DNA from: Emticicia aquatilis
GTDB taxonomy: Bacteria; Bacteroidota; Bacteroidia; Cytophagales; Spirosomataceae
Assembly (NCBI RefSeq): GCF_014644295.1
Contig: NZ_BMKK01000007.1
Coordinates: forward strand, 124,001 to 188,000
Direction of reading: 5' to 3'
Length of the DNA: 64,000 nucleotides
The position numbers and the translations under genes are program-made. Positions 42,554-51,030 of the stretch are shown here, in pieces. Within the stretch, counting starts at the first letter, position 1; each line of letters starts with the position of its first letter. The notes below the pieces were generated by a model that made no database searches, was not told where the DNA came from, and worked only from the letters and a program-made list of their open reading frames with translations.

Positions 42554-44635
42554 TTATCTGATAAGTGTCACTGAGCCGACTTTCTCAAATTTCTGTCCTG
42601 CGGGGTCTAAACCAAATACTTTAAAGCCATAATTACCTGCTGGTGCAGGCGTAACGCCATCGCTGGCAGTGCCTTTCCATCCATCATCTAATCTTTTACT
42701 TTCAAAAATTATATTTCCCCAACGGTCATAGACTTCTAAGTTAAATTCTGCAATAAATCTGCCTTTTATCTCAAATACTTCATTGAAGCCGTCAGCATTA
42801 GGCGAAAATGCCGTAGGAACATACAATTGGGCAGGGGTAATAAATATATATTCGTTGGAATATACCTCAAATGGAAAGTCGATTATTGTTCCACCTCCGA
42901 TATCAATTTTTACTTTTTGAACTCCCCTTATTCTAAACTTTGCCTCCCCATTGGTAGTTGGAGATTCTAAAAGTTTTTCGATTTGTATTTTTACACCTAA
43001 TTCGGTATCACCAGTAGAGTTAACCGTATTGATGTTGCCACTTTCATCTATTGTTTCTACGTAATAATCTACTGGGAAAGTTCCAGGAGCAGGAATTACA
43101 TATTGCGTCCAATTGAGTGTATTTGGGCGAGTAGAAGTAAGAAAAATACTGCAAAACGCAGGTGATGGTTCAGAAGTATTGCCACATTCATCTTGATATT
43201 CTACTTTATAACAATATTGTTGTTTAGCTGGCTCAACACTTTTATCATCATAGAAATTTTCGGTTGACTGCTTTATTTGTACAAAATTATTTGGGCCACC
43301 TTCCGAACGATAAAAAATATAGTTATCGGCCTTATTTCCAGCTTCATAAATACTAAACTTAATCGTACTACTATTAAGAACTGATACAGTACCGATAGTT
43401 TTAGCTGCTAATTTTGCCGAAACTGCTGGGTCAACCAAAATAGTTGGAGATTTGATTACGACTTGATTAGGAGTAGTACCGACAAATCCAGTTACTTTGA
43501 AATCATATTTTTTCTTGCAGTCAAGTGCATTAAATAGATAGGTTGTACCTGTTGGAGTTACTGGGGCTCCAGTATTTGGATTTGCCCCTGTTGGCGATTC
43601 GCTATAACCAACCGAGTAACGAGTTACAGTTGGGTCGGGTGAATTCCAATCAATTTTTACTTCTTTAGGGCTGGTTACGGTTGCTTTTGGAATAATCGTA
43701 CATACTTCGTTAGATAAAATTGCATTATTACATCCATCAGTAGTTTTTAATCTAAAGCAATATTCGGTTGTAGCGTTGAAGCCAGTAAGAGTTGTGGTTT
43801 TAAATGTTTCGCCAATATTACGGGTTAATTTCATACCTGTATCATTCCAGTTACCATTTTTAGGCTTTTGTTCGATAGTGTAAGCTTTACCATCTGACCC
43901 TTCAATCATTGTAATTTTATTACTTGTTCCACCAGTTAATCCCTCTAATTCGCTGATTTTAGGTTTATTATTTACATTAAACTGGAACGGAAGCGGCGTG
44001 CTTTCACAACCTTTAGCGTAGCGTCCGACAATTAGTGGTTGACCTGATGGAGTTCCTGAATAAGTATGCGTTTTAGTAAATGGGAAATTATTTGGAGTGA
44101 TGCCAGAAAGAAATTCTTGAGAACCGTCACCCCAAAGAATTCTATAACCACTATGCTTATCATTAGCCGCCGACTTTTTGAATGTCAAGGTTATTTCATT
44201 GGTGCCGCAAGAGCTTACATCAAGGTCAGGTACTTCTGTTTGTACTAATTCAAATGAATTACAAGTAATATAGGCAGCACCATTTATATTCATACCTTGT
44301 AAAATCCAATAAGTGCCAGGTTGTGTAAAAGTTTTAGATGTTTCTAAAGTAGGTTGGAAAATGATATTATCGCCATCTTTAAAATTAAAAATGTATCCTA
44401 AATCTTTAAAATTAGTGCCACCAGTTAAGTCTTTAGCATTTGCAACTATCGCAGTGCCTGAATTTGTTTGGAAATTTAAGCAACCAACTCCAGGCGAGAC
44501 ATCAAAAAAACCGCCAACTAATATACCTCCTCCAGGATTTGTACACTTTGCTGGCTTCGTATCTTGCTGGCCAAAAGAAAGGTTAGTAATGCAAAAAGCA
44601 CATAACCATAATAAAATAAATTTAATACGGGACAT
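42554..44635 (-). CDS. Secreted protein with gliding-type CHU_C (T9SS type B) C-terminal domain
   Basis: It has 693 residues. A signal peptide ends in SFGQ. Residues about 30-130 and 230-590 are beta-rich, with PKD/FN3-like strands (VTSPKEVKIDWNSPD, and a 'YKVEYQDECGNTSEPSPAFC' type block). The last 90 residues begin YVPTAFSPNADGFNEVFEIKG and continue EVYDRWGNIIFESKRLDDGWKGT, the gliding motility-associated C-terminal domain (CHU_C) that is exported by T9SS. No gliding gene (gldJ, gldK, sprA) is next to it. Probably a surface adhesin. Confidence 0.92.
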   Translation of the reverse strand: MSRIKFILLWLCAFCITNLSFGQQDTKPAKCTNPGGGILVGGFFDVSPGVGCLNFQTNSGTAIVANAKDLTGGTNFKDLGYIFNFKDGDNIIFQPTLETSKTFTQPGTYWILQGMNINGAAYITCNSFELVQTEVPDLDVSSCGTNEITLTFKKSAANDKHSGYRILWGDGSQEFLSGITPNNFPFTKTHTYSGTPSGQPLIVGRYAKGCESTPLPFQFNVNNKPKISELEGLTGGTSNKITMIEGSDGKAYTIEQKPKNGNWNDTGMKLTRNIGETFKTTTLTGFNATTEYCFRLKTTDGCNNAILSNEVCTIIPKATVTSPKEVKIDWNSPDPTVTRYSVGYSESPTGANPNTGAPVTPTGTTYLFNALDCKKKYDFKVTGFVGTTPNQVVIKSPTILVDPAVSAKLAAKTIGTVSVLNSSTIKFSIYEAGNKADNYIFYRSEGGPNNFVQIKQSTENFYDDKSVEPAKQQYCYKVEYQDECGNTSEPSPAFCSIFLTSTRPNTLNWTQYVIPAPGTFPVDYYVETIDESGNINTVNSTGDTELGVKIQIEKLLESPTTNGEAKFRIRGVQKVKIDIGGGTIIDFPFEVYSNEYIFITPAQLYVPTAFSPNADGFNEVFEIKGRFIAEFNLEVYDRWGNIIFESKRLDDGWKGTASDGVTPAPAGNYGFKVFGLDPAGQKFEKVGSVTLIR

Positions 44636-44865
44636 AGTTAAAATCTTTTCATGTGTTCACTCACTCAATAGTTTTTTTAAGCAAAAATCATGCCCGTTAG
44701 TAGCGGAATCTGTTAGATAACGAATCTGTGGAGGGAAATATTCAGTAAAATTTAAAAAATATAGTGAGAAATGCAAATGAAGGATAATAAAAATGTGTAT
44801 TATCTTGCTGATAGTCAGTTGTTTAATGTGTTTTGACTCAAAAAGGTGGTTTGGCGTGATATTTG
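44636..44865. other. Intergenic region upstream of the CHU_C gene
   Basis: 230 bases containing the likely promoter of the CHU_C gene and the 3' flank of the CrtA-like gene. AT-rich; I see no structured repeat. Confidence 0.5.
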
Positions 44866-45576
44866 TTAAGCCTGATTTTGTAGTTCGATTGTAAATGGAT
44901 TGATTCCCTTGATAGTACCGAAGGTTTCTACGGGTATGAATCTCGCAAAAAGTTCTTCCGAATACCAACCTTCTGCGTGTGTTTTCTTGATGACTTCGGC
45001 GTGTTCTCTCTGCCTATACGCAAACTTTTTCACATCTTCTAAACTATCCCAAACTGAGAATGTGGCTTGTCGCACAAAAGGCATTTCACCAATCCCAACC
45101 GAAGTGATAAACCCTTGGGCGTGCGTCATTGATGCCGCAATGGTTGGTACATTTTTCCAAAAACCAGATAATTTTGATAATCGAATTGTTGCACGGGTCA
45201 GTACTGCAATTGGGCCAGTATAGTTTCTGTTAGGTGTAGGTTGTCCAAATGGTTCTTTATCGTCCCATTTGCCGTGCGATTCGTAAGGAATACAGCCGAT
45301 TGTCCATTGTTCATTGGTTAGTAATCGCCACCATGCCCAAACAAATGATTTATTCTTGAAATTATCAAAGTCATTTTTCTCTTTCCAAACTGCCATCAAA
45401 CCCCATTGTTGATAATCGGGATGAATATCAAAAGTGCCATTTTTACCACAGCCCAATAGCTTCCAAAATGTAATTCCTTTGGTAAAAAACAACGGTATAT
45501 GCAGAATTGCCATCGAAATAAACGCCAGAGGAATCAAATATTTTGGGTAACGAACAATGGTTAGGCTGACAAACAT
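44866..45576 (-). CDS. Spheroidene monooxygenase-like (CrtA-like) protein
   Basis: It has 236 residues from the ATG at 45576. Hydrophobic N-terminus (LTIVRYPKYLIPLAFISMAILHIPLFF) then the CrtA-type sequence: YQQWGLMAVWKEKNDFDNF, PFGQPTPNRNYTGPIAVLTRATIRLSKL, FITSVGIGEMPFVRQATFSVWDSLEDVKKFAY and HAEVIKKTHAEGWYSEELFARF. CrtA oxidises carotenoids, but no other carotenoid gene is nearby, so the substrate remains open. It is on the same strand as, and downstream of, a type III polyketide synthase and a methyltransferase. Confidence 0.75.
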   Translation of the reverse strand: MFVSLTIVRYPKYLIPLAFISMAILHIPLFFTKGITFWKLLGCGKNGTFDIHPDYQQWGLMAVWKEKNDFDNFKNKSFVWAWWRLLTNEQWTIGCIPYESHGKWDDKEPFGQPTPNRNYTGPIAVLTRATIRLSKLSGFWKNVPTIAASMTHAQGFITSVGIGEMPFVRQATFSVWDSLEDVKKFAYRQREHAEVIKKTHAEGWYSEELFARFIPVETFGTIKGINPFTIELQNQA

Positions 45577-45698
45577 TTTTTTGATGAGTACGAAGTTGAT
45601 GATTAAAGTATAAACATCGGAAACCACAATAAGTTATAAAATTGTAGGACAAGTTTTCAAATGTCGATAGCGAAGATAAGGAAAGTTTGGTGTATGAT

Positions 45699-46544
45699 TT
45701 AATTTTCTACCAAAATCAACCATCTAAATGCCCATTTCCACTTGATTTTATAGTTTTTGATGCCAGCTTTTTCAAGCAGAATTACCCATTCTTTTCTCGA
45801 AAAACCTCTTAAAACGGAAAGAGGAGCATCGTTTTTGACCAAATAAGATTTTGAAAATATAGCAGTAAGCCATTTGATTGAATAATAAGCCAATGGGTGT
45901 CGGTGCAAATCGGCAATAACAAAACCAACTTGTGCATTTTTTTGCATCCATTGTAGCATTTTTACTAAATCTTCATCTTTGAAATGATGGCAAAACAACG
46001 AATTGAAGATTATATGTGGCTTCCCATCTGGGAATGTGGCCAGTTGATAATCGGCTATTTCATAGTTGATTGTTGTATTTTGCGTTTCAAAATTTTCAGC
46101 AAATCTTACACAATCTTCTTTCAAATCAACGCCACCGAGCGAATGTGATATACTTTTTTGACTTAGAAATCGACTAATAGCTCTTAAATTATCACCACCA
46201 CCACTACCAATTTCACATATTTTTAATTTTTCAGAAATATTTGAAAATATATTATTAACTGGAATGATTGAATTTTTTGATTGATTTGTATTAATTGTTT
46301 TTTGTGTAAATTCTGAATTTATATTTTTATTGGAATTTATCGAATTGTTTAATTGAATTGTATTATCTGTATATTTATTATGTATTGAATTAATAAAATG
46401 TCTAATTCCATCTAAAACTACTGAATGTCCGCCGAGATAACTATTGATAAAGTCAAGCTCTCGAAGATTTTGGTAAAGGTCTTCGGTCGGAATTTCGTCG
46501 TTATCGAGTAATTCGGGTTGGTAGGAGCGAGTTTTGAAATTCAT
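45699..46544 (-). CDS. Class I SAM-dependent methyltransferase with Asn-rich insert
   Basis: It has 281 residues. The N-terminal region (MNFKTRSYQPELLDNDEIP) and the SAM-binding motif ICEIGSGGGDNLRAI (about 109-123) are separated by a low-complexity Asn/Ser/Ile-rich stretch at about residues 51-107 (for example QLNNSINSNKNINSEFTQK). IADYQLATFPDGKPHIIFNSLFCHHF completes the fold. It overlaps the type III polyketide synthase stop by four bases (ATGA), so it likely modifies the polyketide product. Known family pairing: type III PKS and methyltransferase for alkylresorcinol or alkylpyrone ethers. Confidence 0.85.
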   Translation of the reverse strand: MNFKTRSYQPELLDNDEIPTEDLYQNLRELDFINSYLGGHSVVLDGIRHFINSIHNKYTDNTIQLNNSINSNKNINSEFTQKTINTNQSKNSIIPVNNIFSNISEKLKICEIGSGGGDNLRAISRFLSQKSISHSLGGVDLKEDCVRFAENFETQNTTINYEIADYQLATFPDGKPHIIFNSLFCHHFKDEDLVKMLQWMQKNAQVGFVIADLHRHPLAYYSIKWLTAIFSKSYLVKNDAPLSVLRGFSRKEWVILLEKAGIKNYKIKWKWAFRWLILVEN

Positions 46545-47620
46545 CGTTCTAAAATTACGCTTTCCATCGTGATACCTGGTCCGAAAGCTATTGCAAAAAT
46601 ATTGCCTTTTTTGTTGGAGTCTTCCATCATTTTTTTCAAAACGAATAAGATTGTCGGTGACGACATATTTCCGTAGTTCTTTAATACATCATAAGATTCG
46701 GCTAAGGCATCAGGAGCTAATTCGAGCGAAGATTCAACGGCCTCTAATATATTTTTTCCCCCAGGATGTATGGCCCAATCGGTAATACTTTCGGTTTCTA
46801 TGCCCAGTTTTTGTAGTGAATTTTCAAGCAGATGCTTTATTTCATGCTTTATCAACTTCGGAACGTGATTGGTAAGCGTCATCAGAAAACCTGTACTCGA
46901 TAGTTGCCAAGCCATATCTGCTTGTCCACTCAAGGCAATTTGTGAATAAAATTGCTTGATTTCTAAGCCTTTAGCACTCTTATCGCCACTGATGATACAA
47001 GCCGCCGAGCCATCGGCAAAGAGCGTGGATGAAAGAATGGCGTCAACATCGTTAGATTTTTGGAAATGAAGCGTACAGAGTTCAGTACAAACAACCAATA
47101 CTTTAGCCGAAGCGTCGGCTCTACAAAAAGCATCTGCTATCTTGAGGGCATGAAGTGCGGCATAGCAACCCATAAAATTGACCGAAGTACGGACAATATT
47201 GGGCGAAAGATTGAGGGCTTGTACGAGTTGTATATCTAATCCTGGGGCTGTAATTCCTGTACAAGTAACCGTAATTAGGTGCGTGATTTCTTGAATGTCA
47301 GTGGGTTTCTCAATAGAATTTAGGCAGTCTTCAATGGCTGAAACTGATAATTTTACAGCTTCTTGATTATAGAAAGTCATACGTTTTTCGAGCGATGGCA
47401 TGGTGCAGTTATCACCAAAAAAAGCCCATTGTCCACGAGCAAGCGAGAAATCAGAAAATACGGAGTAACGTGTATCAATGCCGCTTCTATGGTATAAAAT
47501 CGGAAGAAGTTTTCTGTTTTTTTCGTCAGGATTATTGGCATCGAGCATAAATTGCATGATGTCGTTTTGTTGATGACGATGAGCCGGATTGGCAGTGCCG
47601 ATGGCTAATATTTTTGACAT
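46541..47620 (-). CDS. Type III polyketide synthase (chalcone/stilbene synthase family)
   Basis: Homodimeric iterative ketosynthase that condenses a CoA starter with malonyl-CoA. It has 359 residues. Catalytic triad is C152 (VNFMGCYAALHAL), H285 (DWAIHPGGKN) and N318 (NYGNMSSPTI). The N-terminal ILAIGTANP and TGITAPGLDIQLV also fit. Bacterial relatives make alkylresorcinols, alkylpyrones or phloroglucinols from long-chain acyl starters. The starter cannot be inferred. Translationally coupled to the methyltransferase; the CrtA-like gene follows. Confidence 0.93.
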   Translation of the reverse strand: MSKILAIGTANPAHRHQQNDIMQFMLDANNPDEKNRKLLPILYHRSGIDTRYSVFSDFSLARGQWAFFGDNCTMPSLEKRMTFYNQEAVKLSVSAIEDCLNSIEKPTDIQEITHLITVTCTGITAPGLDIQLVQALNLSPNIVRTSVNFMGCYAALHALKIADAFCRADASAKVLVVCTELCTLHFQKSNDVDAILSSTLFADGSAACIISGDKSAKGLEIKQFYSQIALSGQADMAWQLSSTGFLMTLTNHVPKLIKHEIKHLLENSLQKLGIETESITDWAIHPGGKNILEAVESSLELAPDALAESYDVLKNYGNMSSPTILFVLKKMMEDSNKKGNIFAIAFGPGITMESVILER

Positions 47621-47727
47621 GAAAGAGAATTAAAGTCAATTGTCCATCGACAATAGTCGATAGTTTTCAAAGTAAACTTAACTCAGAACGTACTTTTGTG
47701 AGAATCAGTATCTTGTAGTGTTGATTT

Positions 47728-48453
47728 TCAAACATATTCTGTGAATACTCTATATACGAAATCTTTCTCTTTTTGGAGGTCTTGGTATCTTACCAGAAAA
47801 TTTTCGTTACTAATACTAAACTGTGTAACACTCAAAGTTTTCAATTTGTTTTCACGATTCATCTTTATGTTGTTTCGTACATCGCCATTTCCTCCGAAAT
47901 GATGAAAGTTTAGTACATCTTCTTCCGTGCAGTTGGGGTTTTTCTCCAGAAAATCAAGAAACCATTCTTCTCGTTCTTGAATGATGTGAGGAGTATAGAG
48001 CGTAACCGACGACCAAATATGTGGTTTTTGTGCATCAATTTGTTTGATACTTATTTGGCTGCCCGTCCATCTTAATTCATTGATTATGAAAGAGTTTTCT
48101 CGGTCAATGATAATTAACGTAAACGGTTCAATTCCTTCAAATTGGTAGTTTTTGTAGAAAGAATCAATGTTTTGGAATTGATAAAAATCTAAGATGATTC
48201 GCCCACGACTTTGGCGATATGGCGGCGAAGGTAGGTGTTTTTCAATACCCCCGTTTAGCAAACAAAGTGTAAATCTATCGCAGCCTGCAATCCATGTTCC
48301 GCCACCCACAGGGTCTTTCGGAAAGAAAACATATCGACCTCCGAGCCCATATTTTCGTGGCGGTAATGCCGCTTCACGCAAAACACTTTCATCTCGATTA
48401 GAAGTGAATAGATAACCGCCAGATTTGATTGGTATGTAGGTCAGAACGCACAT
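47728..48453 (-). CDS. NRDE (TANGO2-like) protein
   Basis: It has 241 residues. The N-terminus MCVLTYIP has the Cys in position 2, as in Ntn-type enzymes, and the NRDE motif is at residues 19-22 (TSNRDES). GGRYVFFPKDPVGGGTWIA and LCLLNGGIEKH follow. Eukaryotic TANGO2 is linked to haem and lipid homeostasis; the bacterial function is unknown. It lies 107 bases upstream of the PKS on the same strand, after a repeat-filled gap of 145 bases from DinB. Confidence 0.88.
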   Translation of the reverse strand: MCVLTYIPIKSGGYLFTSNRDESVLREAALPPRKYGLGGRYVFFPKDPVGGGTWIAGCDRFTLCLLNGGIEKHLPSPPYRQSRGRIILDFYQFQNIDSFYKNYQFEGIEPFTLIIIDRENSFIINELRWTGSQISIKQIDAQKPHIWSSVTLYTPHIIQEREEWFLDFLEKNPNCTEEDVLNFHHFGGNGDVRNNIKMNRENKLKTLSVTQFSISNENFLVRYQDLQKEKDFVYRVFTEYV

Positions 48454-48598
48454 TTTTGTTATTGGTCGATTTGTTATTGGTTTATTGGGAAACTGGTTAT
48501 TGGTGTATTGTTAATTGAGAATTAGTTATTGTTATACTCTTGGCTGATAATTAATGACTAATCCACCAGTAAAGTTTCCCAATAACAAATCACCAAAC
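48454..48598. repeat. TTATTGG-word repeats with an inverted pair
   Basis: The segment 48463-48535 consists of degenerate TTATTGGT words. The stretch near 48464-48493 (GATTTGTTATTGG...TTATTGGGAAACTGG) is an imperfect inverted repeat of 48570-48592 (AAGTTTCCCAATAACAAATC). No reading frame; it separates NRDE from DinB. Confidence 0.6.
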
Positions 48599-49099
48599 CT
48601 ACGCACTCATTTCGTGGTGACGAACGGTTGAATAGGCTACTCCAAAGTTTTTTGGAATATAGATGTTTGAAAAATTTTCTTGTAAACCAATACGAATGAG
48701 TGCGTAATGGTGAATTGAATGCTCAACGAGATAAACCATTTCTCTCATAAAATTGGTTTCGATATAGTCTTGATTATCTGGACTATAACTGACTGCCAAT
48801 AAGATTGACTCATTAGGTTTTTTGATAGAAATTATCTGTTTTTGGATATTTTCTAAGGTTTCGACCGTGAAATATAGGTCGTTTTCGAGCAGGAAGTTTC
48901 GCTCACGGGCATCATAATCTATGATTCCCCCAGCCACACCTTTGAGTAAGCACTGATAAAATTCAATAACGTGCCGAGTGTGTTGACCGATACTACTGCC
49001 ATTCAAAACACAAAGTGACTGGGTGTATTTTTCGGGAGTTAGTTGCTTGAGTAAATCGGTGAGTTGTTTGATTACTTCTATATAAACCGTATTTTTCAT
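48599..49099 (-). CDS. DinB-family protein
   Basis: It has 166 residues and is a four-helix DinB-like bundle. Metal-binding His are likely in IGQHTRHVIEFYQCL and EHSIHHYALIRIGL. In other organisms DinB proteins act as thiol-dependent transferases (bacillithiol or mycothiol) but cannot be assigned here. Its start overlaps the YceI stop by four bases (ATGA), so the two are translationally coupled. Stress response is a possible role for the group. Confidence 0.87.
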   Translation of the reverse strand: MKNTVYIEVIKQLTDLLKQLTPEKYTQSLCVLNGSSIGQHTRHVIEFYQCLLKGVAGGIIDYDARERNFLLENDLYFTVETLENIQKQIISIKKPNESILLAVSYSPDNQDYIETNFMREMVYLVEHSIHHYALIRIGLQENFSNIYIPKNFGVAYSTVRHHEMSA

Positions 49100-49647
49100 T
49101 GTTGCGTATTGATAGTTATAAAAATGGTGGCAGTATCACCCAATAAGGCACTCTTTTCTCCGACTCCATATTCAGTTCGATTGACTGAAAAACTGGCTTT
49201 AAACACCCCTTGTGCATTATTCTGAGTAAAAGTAAATGGAATTTTGACATTTTTTGTTACGTTTTTTATCGTAAGATTAAAATAGCCAATAAACTCATTT
49301 TCTTTGATGGCTTTCTCTATTTTGGTCGAAACCATCGAAATTCTTGGATATTTTTCTGCACCAAAATAATCATTACTTCGCATGGTATTATCTCGGAGAT
49401 TGATGCCCGTATCAATGGTTTTTACATCAATGGTTGCTTTTATAGATGCTGTTGCCAAATTCATCGGGTCGAAATTTATCGAACCCGCAAAACCTTTGAA
49501 TGAACCTTCGGCAGTTGCACCTAATGAGTGTTTGATTTTGAAAGTAATGGCTGCTGTTACTGGTTTCCAACTTTGAGCTTTGGTCTCGATATAATAGCTT
49601 AAAGTGCTTATTATGAGAGAAATATAGAGAATTATTTTTCGATTCAT
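49096..49647 (-). CDS. YceI-family periplasmic lipid-binding protein
   Basis: It has 183 residues with a signal peptide (to about residue 24). The lipocalin-like YceI barrel begins WKPVTAAITFKIKHSLGATAEGSFKGFAGSINFD and includes DTGINLRDNTMRSNDYFGAEKYPRISMVST. Homologues bind polyisoprenoids or amides. It is encoded between the outer-membrane barrel and DinB genes; the spacing to the barrel gene is 12 bases. Regulated together with its neighbours is likely. Confidence 0.92.
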   Translation of the reverse strand: MNRKIILYISLIISTLSYYIETKAQSWKPVTAAITFKIKHSLGATAEGSFKGFAGSINFDPMNLATASIKATIDVKTIDTGINLRDNTMRSNDYFGAEKYPRISMVSTKIEKAIKENEFIGYFNLTIKNVTKNVKIPFTFTQNNAQGVFKASFSVNRTEYGVGEKSALLGDTATIFITINTQQ

Positions 49648-49659
49648 GAATATTGTAGG

Positions 49660-50370
49660 TTAGAATTTGTAAGAAATAGCCACCATTGGTAGCAAACTTT
49701 TGGTACGGAAACGGTCATTTTCAAAAGTAAGGATTTTATCGGTTGTATATTCTACAAACTGAAAACTCAAACCTGCTCTTATTCCTATTTTATCATTAAC
49801 CCAATAGCGGGCGTAAAGTTCTGAATTGAGACTGCCCAAATCATTATCGCTCACTAAGAGCAGATTAAATGTGGTGGGCTTAGCTGTTTGGGTAGTTTTA
49901 TTCAAACTTCGTGAGTCGCTTGCATAGAAAGTGCCACTTTGTTTGCTACCAAAACTTAGACCAACAGCATCTATATTAAAACCAATCTCAAATTTTTGAT
50001 TAAAACTATACTGCAAATGAATCGGAATATTGATATAGCCAGCACCGATTTTTGATACTTTGAGCGTATCAAAATTGCTCAAGATATTTTCTGTAAAAAG
50101 TACCTGTGGGCCTTTTTCTCCCGATGTGAGTGATGCTGGAGCAGTAATTAAATCGGTCTTGCCTTTAGAAAAGTATGTAAAACGAATGCCTGTGCCAATC
50201 TTGAATTTCCCTCTTTTGCCCAATCCCCAGTTATAGTTATAAGATAATGCTGGCGAAAACCCACCAACGGCTGCGATGGATAAATCGGCATAGCGTTGGT
50301 TTTTAGTTTGTGAAAATGATAAATGGCTGATAAACAGCATAATTACTAATAAAATTGTTACTTTATTCAT
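49660..50370 (-). CDS. Outer membrane beta-barrel protein
   Basis: It has 236 residues with a signal peptide ending LSFSQ. Alternating hydrophobic strands (for example KFKIGTGIRFTYFSKG, YINIPIHLQYSFNQKFEIGFNIDAVGLSFGSK, KIGIRAGLSFQFVEYTTD) and the C-terminal LLPMVAISYKF, ending in Phe, fit an 8- to 10-strand outer-membrane barrel. Substrate unknown. It is between DM13 and YceI, with 24 bases to the DM13 gene. Confidence 0.85.
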   Translation of the reverse strand: MNKVTILLVIMLFISHLSFSQTKNQRYADLSIAAVGGFSPALSYNYNWGLGKRGKFKIGTGIRFTYFSKGKTDLITAPASLTSGEKGPQVLFTENILSNFDTLKVSKIGAGYINIPIHLQYSFNQKFEIGFNIDAVGLSFGSKQSGTFYASDSRSLNKTTQTAKPTTFNLLLVSDNDLGSLNSELYARYWVNDKIGIRAGLSFQFVEYTTDKILTFENDRFRTKSLLPMVAISYKF

Positions 50371-50394
50371 GTTATTTGGGTGGTTGATGAAATA

Positions 50395-50877
50395 TTATTT
50401 TAGACTTGCACTACCAAACAATACCGAAAAGGCCTTACACCAAATCACGACAGTTGTTTGTTTTTTTAGGTCAACAGAAGCAGGAATAGGCAAAATATAA
50501 CTACCGTTGGTATTCACTTTATCAGTGATTTGAGTGAAGTTGGTCAGTACCTTATCTTCCGCCAAATAGATTCTCAGGTCGGGGCCAGCATCAGTTTTGA
50601 AGTTTTCAAAAACCAAACTGTAATTTTTGTTTTTGTCTTCGTAGATAAATACTTTTCCGCTCGTGGTATGTACGCCAGAAGTAAAAGTGCCTTGTAGAAT
50701 AATAGTTTGATTTTGAAGGTCGGTCATGCTGACTACTTGCGAAGTCGGAGCAGACGATTCTTTCGGTTCGGTGGTTTCCTGCATAGGCATATTCATAACT
50801 ACCGAATCTATGACACTATCTTTTCGACAAGCCAAAGTGCATATTAATAAAGCGGAGATGCAGATGATGTTTTTCAT
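50395..50877 (-). CDS. DM13-domain lipoprotein
   Basis: It has 160 residues. Lipobox LLICTLACRKD (Cys near residue 17). A DM13 domain (about 55-160) has GTFTSGVHTTSGKVFIYEDKNKNYSLVFENFKTDAGPDLRIYLAEDK and a late IWCKAFSVLFGSASL, the Cys of which is the predicted redox residue. DM13 is proposed to act in electron transfer. It heads the DM13-barrel-YceI-DinB series and is 153 bases downstream of the Crp/Fnr gene. Confidence 0.9.
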   Translation of the reverse strand: MKNIICISALLICTLACRKDSVIDSVVMNMPMQETTEPKESSAPTSQVVSMTDLQNQTIILQGTFTSGVHTTSGKVFIYEDKNKNYSLVFENFKTDAGPDLRIYLAEDKVLTNFTQITDKVNTNGSYILPIPASVDLKKQTTVVIWCKAFSVLFGSASLK

Positions 50878-50967
50878 ATTGCTTTCTTATTTTGTTGATA
50901 CAAATGTAGAAAGCCTTGAAAAGAGTAAATGTCGGCTGGATGACCAAAACCGAAAAGAAGGTATTTG

Positions 50968-51013
50968 ATTTCTCCATAGAATCGGGTTTGCAAACCCGAT
51001 TCTATGGAGAAAT
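50968..51013. terminator. 46-base perfect palindrome between the Crp/Fnr gene and the DM13 gene
   Basis: The halves 50968-50990 and 50991-51013 are exact complements with no loop, centred on GGTTTG-CAAACC. It lies 18 bases after the Crp/Fnr stop codon on the minus strand. It is consistent with a terminator hairpin, but is unusually long and perfect, and a dimeric protein-binding site is an alternative. Confidence 0.7.
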
Positions 51014-51030
51014 ATTTATGTAAGAGGTTA

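Noticed and set aside
48454-48598. CRISPR-like array from repeated TTATTGG words
   Set aside because: Words are 7-9 bases, degenerate and irregularly spaced; there is no spacer of constant length and no cas gene.
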